From NCBI RefSeq assembly GCF_001269985.1, contig NZ_BBZB01000001.1, forward strand, positions 2,108,001 to 2,172,000: a DNA stretch of 64,000 bases, in the 5' to 3' direction. The translations under genes and the position numbers were made by a program. Positions within the stretch are counted from its first letter, which is position 1. Each line of letters starts with the position of its first letter. Below are positions 1 to 8,683 of the stretch, piece after piece. The notes below the pieces were generated by a model. The model saw nothing but the letters and a program-made list of their open reading frames with translations. It was not told the origin of the DNA and made no database searches. Source of the DNA: Pseudoalteromonas sp. '520P1 No. 423'. GTDB lineage: Bacteria; Pseudomonadota; Gammaproteobacteria; Enterobacterales; Alteromonadaceae.

Positions 1-399
1 TTAGAAGGTCAAACATTAATTGATGAAGAAAAACGCTTAGATATTGAATGGACAGCCCAAATGAATGCATTGAAAGCAATTCCCCCTAGGGTAATGACAT
101 TTGATCATACTGAAAGAGATAAGATTGATAGATTTACATTGAATGACAAATGGAGAAGGTCCGGCTTTTCAATTTACATGATGAATTCAGATGATTGGGC
201 TCAGGCTAAAGAGTTGATTGAGTTGAGTTATAGCTATGCAAACATTGATGGCCGCGAAAAAATATCACCAACAATAAAAGAGCATAAAGATTTTTATCAT
301 GCTGACATCATTGGTGATAGAGATTTAGCTATGTTGGTGCTCAGTGGTGAAGCTTCATTGATGGACCAAATAGAACAAGATTTCTGGTTAGCTGCTTAG
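1..399 (+). CDS. C-terminal part of an unknown protein, cut by the window edge
   Basis: The reading frame is open from the first base, so the gene begins upstream of the window; 132 residues are visible before the TAA stop. The tail is rich in charged and aromatic residues and ends in DQIEQDFWLAA. There is no membrane segment, no cysteine and no motif that I recognise. The Met codon at 61 could be an internal start, but the residues coded before it look equally protein-like and continue in frame, so a truncated longer gene is more likely. About 130 bases of AT-rich DNA separate it from the next small gene, which probably has its own promoter. Function unknown. Confidence 0.6.
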   Translation, partial: LEGQTLIDEEKRLDIEWTAQMNALKAIPPRVMTFDHTERDKIDRFTLNDKWRRSGFSIYMMNSDDWAQAKELIELSYSYANIDGREKISPTIKEHKDFYHADIIGDRDLAMLVLSGEASLMDQIEQDFWLAA

Positions 400-536
400 T
401 TAAGTATAGCTAATTCATTACTAGGAACGTTTCTAATTTATGCATATTTTCGTACCCAAAAGTGAGATATTGACTATTTACAACTTTTGTATTTTTTATA
501 TACTATTTTTATTTAAACATAATTTAAGGATTGAAT

Positions 537-722
537 ATGTTCGATGATTTTTTAGGGAAAAAAGTCCAAATCTCTACTGGTATTAATGGGGAGCTTAGAG
601 AGTTTGGCTATACACTTGAGAGTTATGAAGGAATGGTTATCCACTTAACAGATGTTAATAATAATTCGAGGATAATTAATACAGCCAATGAAGACTTTTA
701 TTGTATGGAACTTGAGTTGTGA
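537..722 (+). CDS. Small hypothetical protein, 61 residues
   Basis: ATG at 537 lies 6 bases after AAGGA (526-530); a TTG at 531 is in frame but too close to that ribosome binding site, so 537 is preferred. The product starts MFDDFLGKKVQIS and reads like a small beta-rich domain: short alternating hydrophobic strands, acidic C-terminus, one cysteine, no signal peptide or membrane segment. It stands alone between an unknown gene and a decayed group II intron, which suggests a variable stretch of the chromosome. I do not recognise the family. It could be a small accessory or phage-derived protein, but nothing in the sequence proves this. Confidence 0.5.
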   Translation: MFDDFLGKKVQISTGINGELREFGYTLESYEGMVIHLTDVNNNSRIINTANEDFYCMELEL

Positions 723-823
723 TCAATAAGAAAATTGAATATTCAACTTAACTCGGGTGCTTGTCTATGAAAACGAATAGACTTAGTTACAACACCTTCG
801 ATTTGAAATTCATCATTAGAAGA

Positions 824-1343
824 AAGGAGGTCTCTAACCTCCAGCCCCCACACCACCCATCATGCGGGTCCGCAATGGGCGGTTCATCTCCCGTAATGAA
901 TCTTTATCCAAACATCTCTTAATGATACGAGTCCTTGTTTAGCCAAAAAATCATTGTTGATCGCTATATTGATCCCTTTGGTTTTTGAGCTTCTACAAGG
1001 TCCCTTACTTGTGATGCAACATGAAATAGCTAAATACTCACTCCTAGTTTAATTAAACTTCTCACCTTTGTTCGTGCCTTTTGCCATTGACGCCAATAAC
1101 ACATACGCAATCGACGTCGTATCCAAGCATCAAGATCAACCGCGAGTTGTTAACATTGGCTATCAAAAAGTAATACCCCCAACCACGTAAAAATTGTGTG
1201 AGTTTATGAATTTGTAGTGTCATAGATATACCCCAATTACGATTGGTGAGCTTCCTGATTTTCTCTTTAAATAACTTTAAAGCATTGTCATGTATTTTCA
1301 CCTGTCCGTAAAGAAAGGTAAAACCGCACTTGAAACCCACGGC
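824..1343 (-). pseudogene. Remnant of a group II intron: maturase C-terminus and 3' intron end
   Basis: Read on the minus strand, 1340 to about 1150 encodes the maturase (GIIM) domain of a group II intron reverse transcriptase: KLFKEKIRKLTNRNWGIS, then FLRGWGYYF. The frame then shifts near 1150 into DAWIRRRLRMCYWRQWQKAR and on to LIKLGVSI, a stop, and a further frame with DFLAKQGLVSLRDVWIKIHY ending at 884. Those blocks are in the right order for the family, so one intron protein has been broken by at least two frameshifts or stops. The whole reverse transcriptase domain is missing. After the stop, 850-885 folds as a domain V-like hairpin and 826-842 as a short domain VI-like hairpin (GGAGGT/ACCTCC), which marks the 3' end of the intron RNA. 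The element cannot move by itself. Confidence 0.75.
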
Positions 1344-1448
1344 TACACCAAAACAGGTGCAGGGCCGCCAATTATAGATGCGGCATTTAAAGGTTATAAA
1401 GAAGCATCAAAAAGTTTAAAAGATAGTTTGAGGCCTATTGTCGGTTAA
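1335..1448 (+). pseudogene. Orphan C-terminal fragment of an unknown gene beside the intron remnant
   Basis: A short in-frame stretch ending with TAA at 1446-1448 codes for HGYTKTGAGPPIID followed by a lysine-rich helix and the end DSLRPIVG. It begins at the place where the maturase similarity on the other strand stops, and no start codon with a ribosome binding site is present. It therefore looks like the tail of a gene whose front was lost when the intron region rearranged. I could not identify the parent protein. The exact junction is uncertain by about 20 bases because both readings overlap there. Confidence 0.35.
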
Positions 1449-1606
1449 ACTAAAATTGTTATTTAACTATGTGTATGACAAGATCAGAATATAGTTTAAT
1501 TTTTCCATGCTTAAAGAATCTTAACTGGTACCACATATGAGACCATTTAATTGATTTTCATTTTATTTTAAGCTTAACTAATTGTAATTTAGAAGGTTTT
1601 AGTTTT

Positions 1607-2371
1607 ATGTGCGAGCTTTTAGGCATGTCTGCAAATGTACCAACAGACATTTGTTTTAGTTTCTCTGGTCTTTTAGAGAGAGGCGGTAATACAGGACCTC
1701 ATAAAGATGGCTGGGGTATTACCTTTTACGAAGGCAAAGGCTGTCGTACATTTAAAGATCCATTGCCTAGTTGTGAATCTGAAATCGCAAAATTGGTAAA
1801 GCATTATCCAATTAAAAGTCGTTCTGTAATAAGTCATATACGTCAAGGTAATCGAGGTGAAGTATGTTTAGAAAATACTCATCCATTTACTAGAGAACTT
1901 TGGGGTAAAGAAATCACCTATGCTCACAATGGTCAATTATCTGGTTACGATGATTTAAATCCTGAATTTTATCAACCAGTGGGTGATACTGATAGTGAAT
2001 TGGCATATTGCTGGATTTTAGATGAAATTCGTAAAAAGTTTACTGAAAAGCCAAAAGATATGGCGCCAGTATTTAGATATGCAGCCCAGTTAGCTCCTAA
2101 GCTGAAGGCTAAAGGTGTATTTAATATGTTACTGACAGATGGTGAGTATGTTTTAGCATATTGTACTAATAATTTACATTGGATCACGCGTAGAGCGCCA
2201 TTTGGTAAAGCGTCTTTAATTGATGCTGATGTAATTATTGATTTTCAAAAAGAAACAACACCTAATGACGTAGTGACTGTGATTGCAACTAGGCCACTGA
2301 CTGAAGATGAAGATTGGCATAAAATAGAAGAGGGTGATTTTAAATTATTTAAATTAGGTGAGTTGGTTTAA
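1607..2371 (+). CDS. yafJ: Class II glutamine amidotransferase, YafJ type
   Basis: The protein (254 residues) begins MCELLGMSANVP, so Cys2 becomes the N-terminal nucleophile of an Ntn-type glutamine amidotransferase after removal of Met1. Further family marks are GWGITFYEGKG, the loop SHIRQGNRGEVCLENTHPF and YAHNGQL, which bind glutamine. Length matches YafJ of E. coli (about 255). These stand-alone amidotransferase domains have no fixed synthase partner, and the physiological acceptor of the ammonia is not known. The gene is single, with more than 150 bases of AT-rich DNA before it. Identification as a YafJ-family protein is secure; its substrate is not. Confidence 0.9.
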   Translation: MCELLGMSANVPTDICFSFSGLLERGGNTGPHKDGWGITFYEGKGCRTFKDPLPSCESEIAKLVKHYPIKSRSVISHIRQGNRGEVCLENTHPFTRELWGKEITYAHNGQLSGYDDLNPEFYQPVGDTDSELAYCWILDEIRKKFTEKPKDMAPVFRYAAQLAPKLKAKGVFNMLLTDGEYVLAYCTNNLHWITRRAPFGKASLIDADVIIDFQKETTPNDVVTVIATRPLTEDEDWHKIEEGDFKLFKLGELV

Positions 2372-2497
2372 TCAGTCCAATACATATTAAGAGTAATCTA
2401 AATCAGGTAGGCGGGTATTTACATAAAGTAGTAGAGTAATGCAGGAGCTATTACCAATCATCCGCGCATTTTGATTCAGAAATGTAACGGAGTAAAA

Positions 2498-2515
2498 ACG
2501 GGACTGAAGTCCCGT
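2498..2515. terminator. Palindromic hairpin between convergent genes
   Basis: ACGGGACT and AGTCCCGT form a perfect 8-bp inverted repeat with only two bases between the arms. It lies between the ends of yafJ (+) and the DUF3108 gene (-), so it may end both transcripts; the flanking T-runs are weak. Short GGGACT..AGTCCC palindromes are also common dispersed repeats in this group of bacteria, so it may be a repeat unit rather than a dedicated terminator. Confidence 0.4.
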
Positions 2516-2543
2516 CTACGAATTTATTTTTTATCAAGATTTC

Positions 2544-3287
2544 TTAGTTTAAAGACTTTAACTGAATATCAAACTGCTCTACACCTTTTTCACCTTTCCA
2601 TGTTCTTACCATCATGTAATCTAAAGAAGGTGCAAACCAGACTGTTACTTGGCGTTTGTCGTTATCGTATAGGCGTTTTACCTTAATTGTTTCAACATTA
2701 CCAATAGGTAGCGTAATTGTCTCTTTACCTATTACCTGAAACTTATAATGACGAACACGGCCTTTTTTATCTACTAATGGGTAATCAAATTCAGTTTTAC
2801 CTTCTTGAACATCACGGCGAAATTGTACTTGATAAGAAATGCCATCTTGCAGTGCATCATCCCAAATAAGTTTTAAAGGGAATTTTTCTTTGTTACTGAA
2901 AACTTGCTTGTTCTGGCGGTCAAAACTGATTTTATAGTTTTTATCTCGTCCTGTACCTGAACGGATCATTTGATATTTAAGTGGAGATACTTGGGCATCA
3001 AAACAAGGGAAAGTGGATATTTCGGTGCGTTTATCAGAGAAAATCATCCATTCAATATCGCTTTCGTAGCTGATACGGCAATGTTTATCATCTAATTGTT
3101 TGAAAATGCGAGTTGCTTGACCGTAACGTTCGCCTTTGCGAAGTACATCATATTTTGCGGTATACTCTTTGATAGCAGTAGATGAAGTATCTGTACTGGT
3201 ATTGGCAAAGCTAGGGGTAATCACTAAGGTGCTTAAACTTAGTAAAGCACCTTTGAATTTAAAACTGTTTTTAAGCGTAGTTTTCAC
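2544..3287 (-). CDS. Secreted DUF3108 protein
   Basis: About 247 residues from a GTG start at 3287: a signal peptide (VKTTLKNSFKFKGALLSLST, ending near PSFA), then a beta-rich domain of the DUF3108 family with the closing motif VTVWFAPSLDYMMVRTW. Such proteins are predicted periplasmic or surface-associated and have no proven role. An upstream ATG at 3323 with a plausible GGAAG site is in frame and would give 259 residues, but it would overlap purN by 53 bases and lengthen the signal peptide to about 40 residues. I prefer the GTG, which overlaps purN by 17 bases; the start remains open. It is the last gene of a purM-purN-DUF3108 transcript. Confidence 0.8.
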   Translation of the reverse strand: MKTTLKNSFKFKGALLSLSTLVITPSFANTSTDTSSTAIKEYTAKYDVLRKGERYGQATRIFKQLDDKHCRISYESDIEWMIFSDKRTEISTFPCFDAQVSPLKYQMIRSGTGRDKNYKISFDRQNKQVFSNKEKFPLKLIWDDALQDGISYQVQFRRDVQEGKTEFDYPLVDKKGRVRHYKFQVIGKETITLPIGNVETIKVKRLYDNDKRQVTVWFAPSLDYMMVRTWKGEKGVEQFDIQLKSLN

Positions 3288-3915
3288 CGTGTGCAGGAAG
3301 TTTTTTATTATCAAAAACTGCATATTCTTCTTCCATTTTTAGTCGTTGTTCACTGAACCACTGAACCACTAACGGATAGATGATATGTTCTTTTTGATGA
3401 ATACGCTGCGCTAATGAGTCTGCTGTATCTTCAGGTAAGATATCTATCTTAGCTTGAAGTACAACGGGACCACCGTCTAATTCTTCAGTTACGAAGTGAA
3501 CGCTAACGCCATGCTCTTTATCATTTGCATCTATTGCACGCTGGTGGGTGTTCAGCCCTTGGTACTTAGGCAACAATGAAGGATGAATGTTCAACATTTT
3601 TCCTTTATATTTTTGCACTAAGCCAGGGGTTAGAATACGCATAAAACCAGCTAATACAACTAGATCTGGTGTAAAGTTGTCAATTTTTTCCATTAAGGCA
3701 CTATCATAAGCTTCGCGAGACTCAAATTCTTTGTGATCTAAGACCACAGTTTCAATCGAAGCTTTCTCAGCTCTTTCAAGACCATATACATTTGGACGGT
3801 TGCTGATCACAGCGACTATGTCGCCGTTGATCTGCTGTTTCTCACACGCATCAATGATAGCTTGTAAATTTGATCCGCTACCAGAAATTAATACTGCAAT
3901 GCGCATTCGATTCAT
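3271..3915 (-). CDS. purN: Phosphoribosylglycinamide formyltransferase 1 (GART)
   Basis: PurN transfers the formyl group of 10-formyltetrahydrofolate to GAR, the third step of purine synthesis, in the cytoplasm. The 214-residue protein has the N-terminal substrate loop VLISGSGSNLQAII, the catalytic block MLNIHPSLLPKYQGLNTH (Asn-x-His) and HFVTEELDGGPV with the catalytic Asp. Length fits the E. coli enzyme (212). The start overlaps the stop of purM by one base (TAATG), a clear sign of translational coupling in the classical purM-purN order. A Met three residues downstream is an alternative start. Confidence 0.97.
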   Translation of the reverse strand: MNRMRIAVLISGSGSNLQAIIDACEKQQINGDIVAVISNRPNVYGLERAEKASIETVVLDHKEFESREAYDSALMEKIDNFTPDLVVLAGFMRILTPGLVQKYKGKMLNIHPSLLPKYQGLNTHQRAIDANDKEHGVSVHFVTEELDGGPVVLQAKIDILPEDTADSLAQRIHQKEHIIYPLVVQWFSEQRLKMEEEYAVFDNKKLPAHGENYA

Positions 3916-4967
3916 TACTTAGTGCCGCCTACGATATCTACTTGCTCTTCGCCTTCAACAGCATCTTGGATTTCACCAATGTGCCAAGCGTTTTCACCTT
4001 GTTCTTTTAAGATGTTTAAGCTGTTTTCTAACTCGTTAGCTGGAACAACTAAAATCATACCTACGCCACAGTTAAATGTGCGGTACATTTCGTGTGTTGT
4101 GATATTACCTTTCTCTTGTAACCAATCAAAGATTGCAGGCCATTCCCAGCTATCACCTTTAACTACAGCTTTTGCTGATTCAGGCAATACGCGAGGGATG
4201 TTTTCCCAGAAACCGCCGCCAGTGATGTGTGATAGTGCATGTACATCAACAGACTTTAATAGCTCTAATACAGGCTTAACGTAAATACGTGTCGGCTCAA
4301 GTAAATGCTCGCCTAAAGTTTTACCAGAAAATTCAGCTGAAGTATCAGCACCAGATACTTCTAGTACTTTACGTACTAAAGAGTAACCGTTTGAATGTGG
4401 ACCGCTTGAACCTAATGCGATTAGTTGGTCGCCAGATTTAACTTTAGTACCATCGATGATTTTTGATTTTTCAACGATACCAACACAGAAACCTGCGATG
4501 TCGTAATCTTCGCCTTCGTACATACCTGGCATTTCAGCAGTTTCACCACCAGTTAAAGAACAACCAGATAGTTCACAACCAGCGCCGATGCCAGTTACAA
4601 CATCAACAGCAGTATCTACGTCTAATTTACCCGTAGCATAGTAATCTAAGAAGAATAAAGGCTCAGCACCTTGAACAATTAGATCGTTAACACACATAGC
4701 AACTAAATCGATACCAACACCTTGGTGTTGCTTTAAATCGATTGCTAAGCGTAATTTAGTACCTACACCATCTGTGCCAGCTACTAATACAGGTTCTTTA
4801 TAACCAGCTGGAATTTGGCATAAAGCACCAAAACCACCAATACCGCCCATTACTTCAGGACGTTTAGTTTTTTTTACAACGCCTTTAATACGTTCAACAA
4901 GTACGTTACCAGCATCGATATCAACGCCCGCGTCTTTGTAGCTAAGAGACTGTTTTTGTTCGCTCAC
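3915..4967 (-). CDS. purM: Phosphoribosylformylglycinamidine cyclo-ligase (AIR synthetase)
   Basis: PurM closes the imidazole ring of AIR using ATP, the fifth step of purine synthesis. The 350-residue protein shows the family order: [12 protein letters not shown] at the start, the glycine-rich stretch [25 protein letters not shown] for nucleotide binding, [13 protein letters not shown], and [17 protein letters not shown] near residue 250. All are intact and the length equals E. coli PurM (345). It is the first gene of the purM-purN pair. The 200 bases upstream contain no PurR-type palindrome that I could recognise. Confidence 0.97.
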   Translation of the reverse strand: MSEQKQSLSYKDAGVDIDAGNVLVERIKGVVKKTKRPEVMGGIGGFGALCQIPAGYKEPVLVAGTDGVGTKLRLAIDLKQHQGVGIDLVAMCVNDLIVQGAEPLFFLDYYATGKLDVDTAVDVVTGIGAGCELSGCSLTGGETAEMPGMYEGEDYDIAGFCVGIVEKSKIIDGTKVKSGDQLIALGSSGPHSNGYSLVRKVLEVSGADTSAEFSGKTLGEHLLEPTRIYVKPVLELLKSVDVHALSHITGGGFWENIPRVLPESAKAVVKGDSWEWPAIFDWLQEKGNITTHEMYRTFNCGVGMILVVPANELENSLNILKEQGENAWHIGEIQDAVEGEEQVDIVGGTK

Positions 4968-5172
4968 AGAAATTCCTCAACATTTAGTATGTGGTGGATG
5001 GTCTTTAAAGGCGCGCATTTTACCTTAATTGTTTCGCACTCGCTAGTATTTTTAGCGTAATCGCTAGCTTAATTTTTACAAGGGTATAAGGACTTTTGTC
5101 CGGTAGCTAGATTGGCTTGAATTTTAAATATTAAATACCCATAAATTAATTATAGTTATTTAGGATTTGAGA

Positions 5173-5997
5173 ATGATAAATATATTTTTAACTTTTGTTT
5201 TAATTATTTTTGTAGTGCTCTACTGGCAATGGAATAAAATCAAAAACCATTTTTGGCAAAAAAAATATATTGGTCGAACTTTAACAAAAAGCCAAAAAAA
5301 ACTGCTATTAAAAGTGATGCCCATATATAGAAATATGACAAATGATGACCGCAGCAAGTTAGAGCAGCATATTTTATGGTTTTTAGACAATATTAGCTTT
5401 TTAGGCCGAGATGGCTTAAAAGTGAATGCGGGTATGCGCTTAGTTGTTGCAGCGAATGCGTGTTTATTGGTATTAAATAAAACTTGGCCTATTTATAAAA
5501 ATGTAAAACAGGTGCTGCTATATCCCAGTGCTTATTATGCCCAAGAAAATAAAAAAGATGGCGCAGGGCTTGTTAGTTTTCATGAAACTGTAAGGCAAGG
5601 GGAGTCTTGGCCAGGTGGTACTTTAGTGCTTTCGTGGCATGATGTGTTAGAAGGCAACCGATTACCTGAAGATGGTCATAATTTAGTATTTCATGAATTT
5701 GCACATCAGTTGGACCAGCAAACAGGCTTTACCAGCGGTACGCCTCAGTTAAAAACTCAGAGTTTATATAAACAATGGGGGCAGGTTTTTAATCGCGCTT
5801 TTAATCAATTAAAAACAAACTTAGCTTATGGTATGCCCAATGTGATTCACCGGTATGGTGCAACTAATGAAGCTGAGTTTTTTGCAGTATTAACTGAAAC
5901 CTTTATTGAAAAACCTGCCCAGTTACAAAATCAAGACCCAGAGTTATATCAGCTTCTGTTGGCGTATTATGAATTTGATCCTAGGCAGTGGGTTTAA
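5173..5997 (+). CDS. mtfA: Zinc peptidase of the MtfA (M90) family
   Basis: 274 residues with an N-terminal membrane-like segment (INIFLTFVLIIFVVLYW) and the zinc motif HEFAHQLDQ at residues 174-182 (His174, Glu175, His178); a downstream NEAEFFAVLTETF gives the further metal-side Glu. In E. coli MtfA binds the glucose-PTS repressor Mlc and has aminopeptidase activity; whether that role holds here is unknown, since no Mlc is in the window. ATG at 5173 is chosen because AGGA at 5162-5165 lies 7 bases before it; the TTG at 5167 would be too close. The hydrophobic N-terminus is longer than in E. coli MtfA, so a membrane-anchored form is likely. Confidence 0.88.
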   Translation: MINIFLTFVLIIFVVLYWQWNKIKNHFWQKKYIGRTLTKSQKKLLLKVMPIYRNMTNDDRSKLEQHILWFLDNISFLGRDGLKVNAGMRLVVAANACLLVLNKTWPIYKNVKQVLLYPSAYYAQENKKDGAGLVSFHETVRQGESWPGGTLVLSWHDVLEGNRLPEDGHNLVFHEFAHQLDQQTGFTSGTPQLKTQSLYKQWGQVFNRAFNQLKTNLAYGMPNVIHRYGATNEAEFFAVLTETFIEKPAQLQNQDPELYQLLLAYYEFDPRQWV

Positions 5998-6018
5998 CTT
6001 TAAATATCAAAATAAGGT

Positions 6019-7035
6019 TTAAGTCTTTAAAACTTTAGATATTGCTGCTTTTAGCTCATAAAGAGTTGCCTTTCGTCCATCTGATGACATAAGAATGATG
6101 ATTATGTCATTATCGAAATCATTATACTTAATGGCGTGGTGGCTTGGATTACTACCGTTATGGCTTAATTGAGTTAATCTCTGTTTATTATTGACTGTAA
6201 ATGTTCCAAAATCAAAATATGCTCTGTGGGGATTACCGCTTAAACCTGGTGCTATTATAACTTTTTTTAAGTGCTCTCTATCAATGAGTTTATTCCCCCA
6301 GAGTGTTTTTTCCCATTTATACAAATCTAATGCTGTTGTATAAATTGTTAGTCCAGATATTGCTGTGGGATAATCACCAAAAGTTATTAATTTAGTATTA
6401 GGGCTTATAGCGGTTTTATTAAAAGTACTCGTCATATTTGCAGATACAAAAAGGGTGTTTTTCAAATGGCTTTTAAAAGGTGACCTTATGATGCTCTCTA
6501 CGATTAATGCTCTTAAAACTACATTTAAATTTGTATACAAATAATCTTGGTTCGGTTTGAACTCTAGTGTTTTTATTTCACCTATCTGTTTTATGATATC
6601 TGTTGTTGTAATATTAGCGTGCCACTTTACTTTTGGCATACCACTTGTGTGGGTTAGAATGTTCTCGATAGATATATCATTCGCCCATTCAGGTAGGAAA
6701 GTTAAATACTGTGATATTTTATCTTCATATCTTAATTTCCCATTCATTTTTAATTGCATAATAACAGCAGTGGTAAATTCTTTAGCAATTGAACCAGGGC
6801 TTAATCTATGTTCTTTGGTAAGAGGCTCCTTTTTGTGTTTGTCAGCATACCCATATGATTTGTGAAATAGGATGTCGCCATGTTTTGCAACTAATACTGT
6901 ACCATTGAAGTTGTTATCTTTATTAGCTGTAGTTATAAATTGTTCTATTTTATTTTGGTATTGATTATTTTCTGCAAAAGCATATTGTGTTGAGAAAAGT
7001 AATACTAAAAATAATAGCTGAATCGTGAGTTTCAT
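6019..7035 (-). CDS. Secreted serine hydrolase of the beta-lactamase / penicillin-binding fold
   Basis: 338 residues with a signal peptide (cleavage near AFA-EN, residue 21). The three active-site elements of the class C / serine hydrolase fold are present in order: SIAK (Ser82, Lys85), YTN at 167-169, and HNG near residue 290 in place of KTG. This is the ABH-type family that includes EstB-like esterases, D-aminopeptidases and AmpC. The HxG motif and short C-terminus favour a peptidase or esterase over a true beta-lactamase, so no resistance role should be assumed. It is a single gene with a T-rich leader just before its start. Confidence 0.8.
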   Translation of the reverse strand: MKLTIQLLFLVLLFSTQYAFAENNQYQNKIEQFITTANKDNNFNGTVLVAKHGDILFHKSYGYADKHKKEPLTKEHRLSPGSIAKEFTTAVIMQLKMNGKLRYEDKISQYLTFLPEWANDISIENILTHTSGMPKVKWHANITTTDIIKQIGEIKTLEFKPNQDYLYTNLNVVLRALIVESIIRSPFKSHLKNTLFVSANMTSTFNKTAISPNTKLITFGDYPTAISGLTIYTTALDLYKWEKTLWGNKLIDREHLKKVIIAPGLSGNPHRAYFDFGTFTVNNKQRLTQLSHNGSNPSHHAIKYNDFDNDIIIILMSSDGRKATLYELKAAISKVLKT

Positions 7036-7116
7036 TTTTTTCCTTTTTTTGAACGATAAAGTGGCAGCTTTTTAGATTTTAATCTACTGCCAAGTAAACA
7101 ATTAAGTATTTACTAT

Positions 7117-8550
7117 CTACTGAAACTTAATAGGCTCTAAAGTAATAGTATGCGATTGCACTTTTTCACCTTTAAAGAACGCTAATACACGTTCTGATAT
7201 TTCAGGAGCAGTCATAAATACATTATGGCCGCCACCTTCAACTGTGATCATATTGGCATTGCTAAAGTTTGCCGCTAATTCAACTTGGCTTTGATATAGT
7301 GTTCTGCCATCTAAAGTACCTGATACAAATAATGTTGGAATATCAGAATGAAGCTCTTCTCTAAATTCATTTCCTAAGTCAGTTACAGGCAATACAGCGT
7401 TAATATCTGGAAATGGGAAGTTTGTGGTTCTGCCAACTAAAGCTGTTTTAGCTTGTTCTTGAACTCTTGACCACCGTTTTTTAGAAATACCAGAAGCGGC
7501 ATCCATTGCTAGACTCATAGGCGTATGTTCTGCTGACATACCTTTTATATAAGCAATATATGAAGCGATTTCTCCAAACTGATTGTTTTTCATATCAGTA
7601 ACGATACGTGGTAATTGCATTAAATATTTAGGGTCCATTAAAAATATAAAGCTTAAAGCAAACTGCATATCAATTTTACCTATGCCTACGATTAACGGTT
7701 TTTTAGTTCTAAAATCTTGCGTATTAACAACTTGTGGTGATGCTTCAAGATTTTTTAAAACACCAGTTAAATCTCCAATAAAATCAGGATACCTATCTTT
7801 AGTCGCTGGGTTTGTTTTCAACATTAAAGATACTTTTTCTATTAAAGCCTGTACTCGAGCAGGCTGTTTAATTGTATGATCTAACCCTTCTAAAGATGCT
7901 AAAACCATTTGGTTTATTATCTCAGGGTGATATTTAGCTGCAGTAAAAGCTAAGTGTGAGCCATAGCTTATGCCCCATAGATTAATCTTATCTGTATTGA
8001 GCGCTTTGGCTAAATCAACTAAGTCAGCCGCATTTTGTTTTGTATTGTACCCATCTAAATCTATATTTTGGTTTTGCCATTGAGTGACACATTTTTTAAC
8101 ATCAGATACCGTTTGTACCATGAGTACTTTTTCATCTGATGGTATTTTTAAATCAAAAGAGGTCGCTTTACAGCTTTTTAAATCATTTGACAGTCCAGTG
8201 CCACGCTGATCAAATAAAATGACATCCGAAGCCCCACGTAATTTATTAAAAAGTTCAAACCGTGAGCGTTTAGCTGTACCTGTAGCTGATCCTCCTGGGC
8301 CACCGGATAAATATACAATGGGTTTACCGGGTGTTTTACTGGTTGTTGGAAATTTTACATAAGTTAAAGTAAGCTCTCTTGAATTTGGATTGTTTCTATT
8401 TTCAGGTACTTTAAAAGACCCTATTTGGGCATTTACCTTTTGTTGTTTGTAACCAGTATATTCATAAGGTGATAGTTCTTCTGAATTGGCACTTAGTTGG
8501 GCTGATACAATTAAAGTAATAGGTAATAAAACGTGAGAAAGTAATTTCAT
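7117..8550 (-). CDS. Secreted alpha/beta hydrolase, S33 / TAP-like peptidase family
   Basis: 477 residues with a signal peptide ending near AQLSANS. It has the oxyanion loop LSGGPGGSATG (81-91), LFDQRGTGLS (112-121), the nucleophile elbow GISYG (Ser195), and the C-terminal TAP-like part with Asp in SGTLDGRT and the catalytic His in GGGHNVF. This fits exported tripeptidyl or prolyl aminopeptidase-like enzymes that trim peptides in the periplasm or outside the cell. Substrate is not shown by sequence. It is divergent from the sensor kinase gene at 8684, with about 130 bases between, but no shared operator is evident. Confidence 0.88.
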   Translation of the reverse strand: MKLLSHVLLPITLIVSAQLSANSEELSPYEYTGYKQQKVNAQIGSFKVPENRNNPNSRELTLTYVKFPTTSKTPGKPIVYLSGGPGGSATGTAKRSRFELFNKLRGASDVILFDQRGTGLSNDLKSCKATSFDLKIPSDEKVLMVQTVSDVKKCVTQWQNQNIDLDGYNTKQNAADLVDLAKALNTDKINLWGISYGSHLAFTAAKYHPEIINQMVLASLEGLDHTIKQPARVQALIEKVSLMLKTNPATKDRYPDFIGDLTGVLKNLEASPQVVNTQDFRTKKPLIVGIGKIDMQFALSFIFLMDPKYLMQLPRIVTDMKNNQFGEIASYIAYIKGMSAEHTPMSLAMDAASGISKKRWSRVQEQAKTALVGRTTNFPFPDINAVLPVTDLGNEFREELHSDIPTLFVSGTLDGRTLYQSQVELAANFSNANMITVEGGGHNVFMTAPEISERVLAFFKGEKVQSHTITLEPIKFQ

Positions 8551-8683
8551 AATAAAGACTCTGTTTGTTAATTTTGAGTCAAGTGTAATGTTAAAAAGAA
8601 TGCTTTTATTTACAATTGCACCAATGACACTGGTGTATCACCAAATGCATTTATCTTTGGAATAAAGTAGTTACAATAGAAAA

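Noticed and set aside
6019..7035. Serine hydrolase considered as a beta-lactamase resistance gene
   Set aside because: The third motif is HNG and not KTG, and there is no ampR-like neighbour; esterase or peptidase is more likely.
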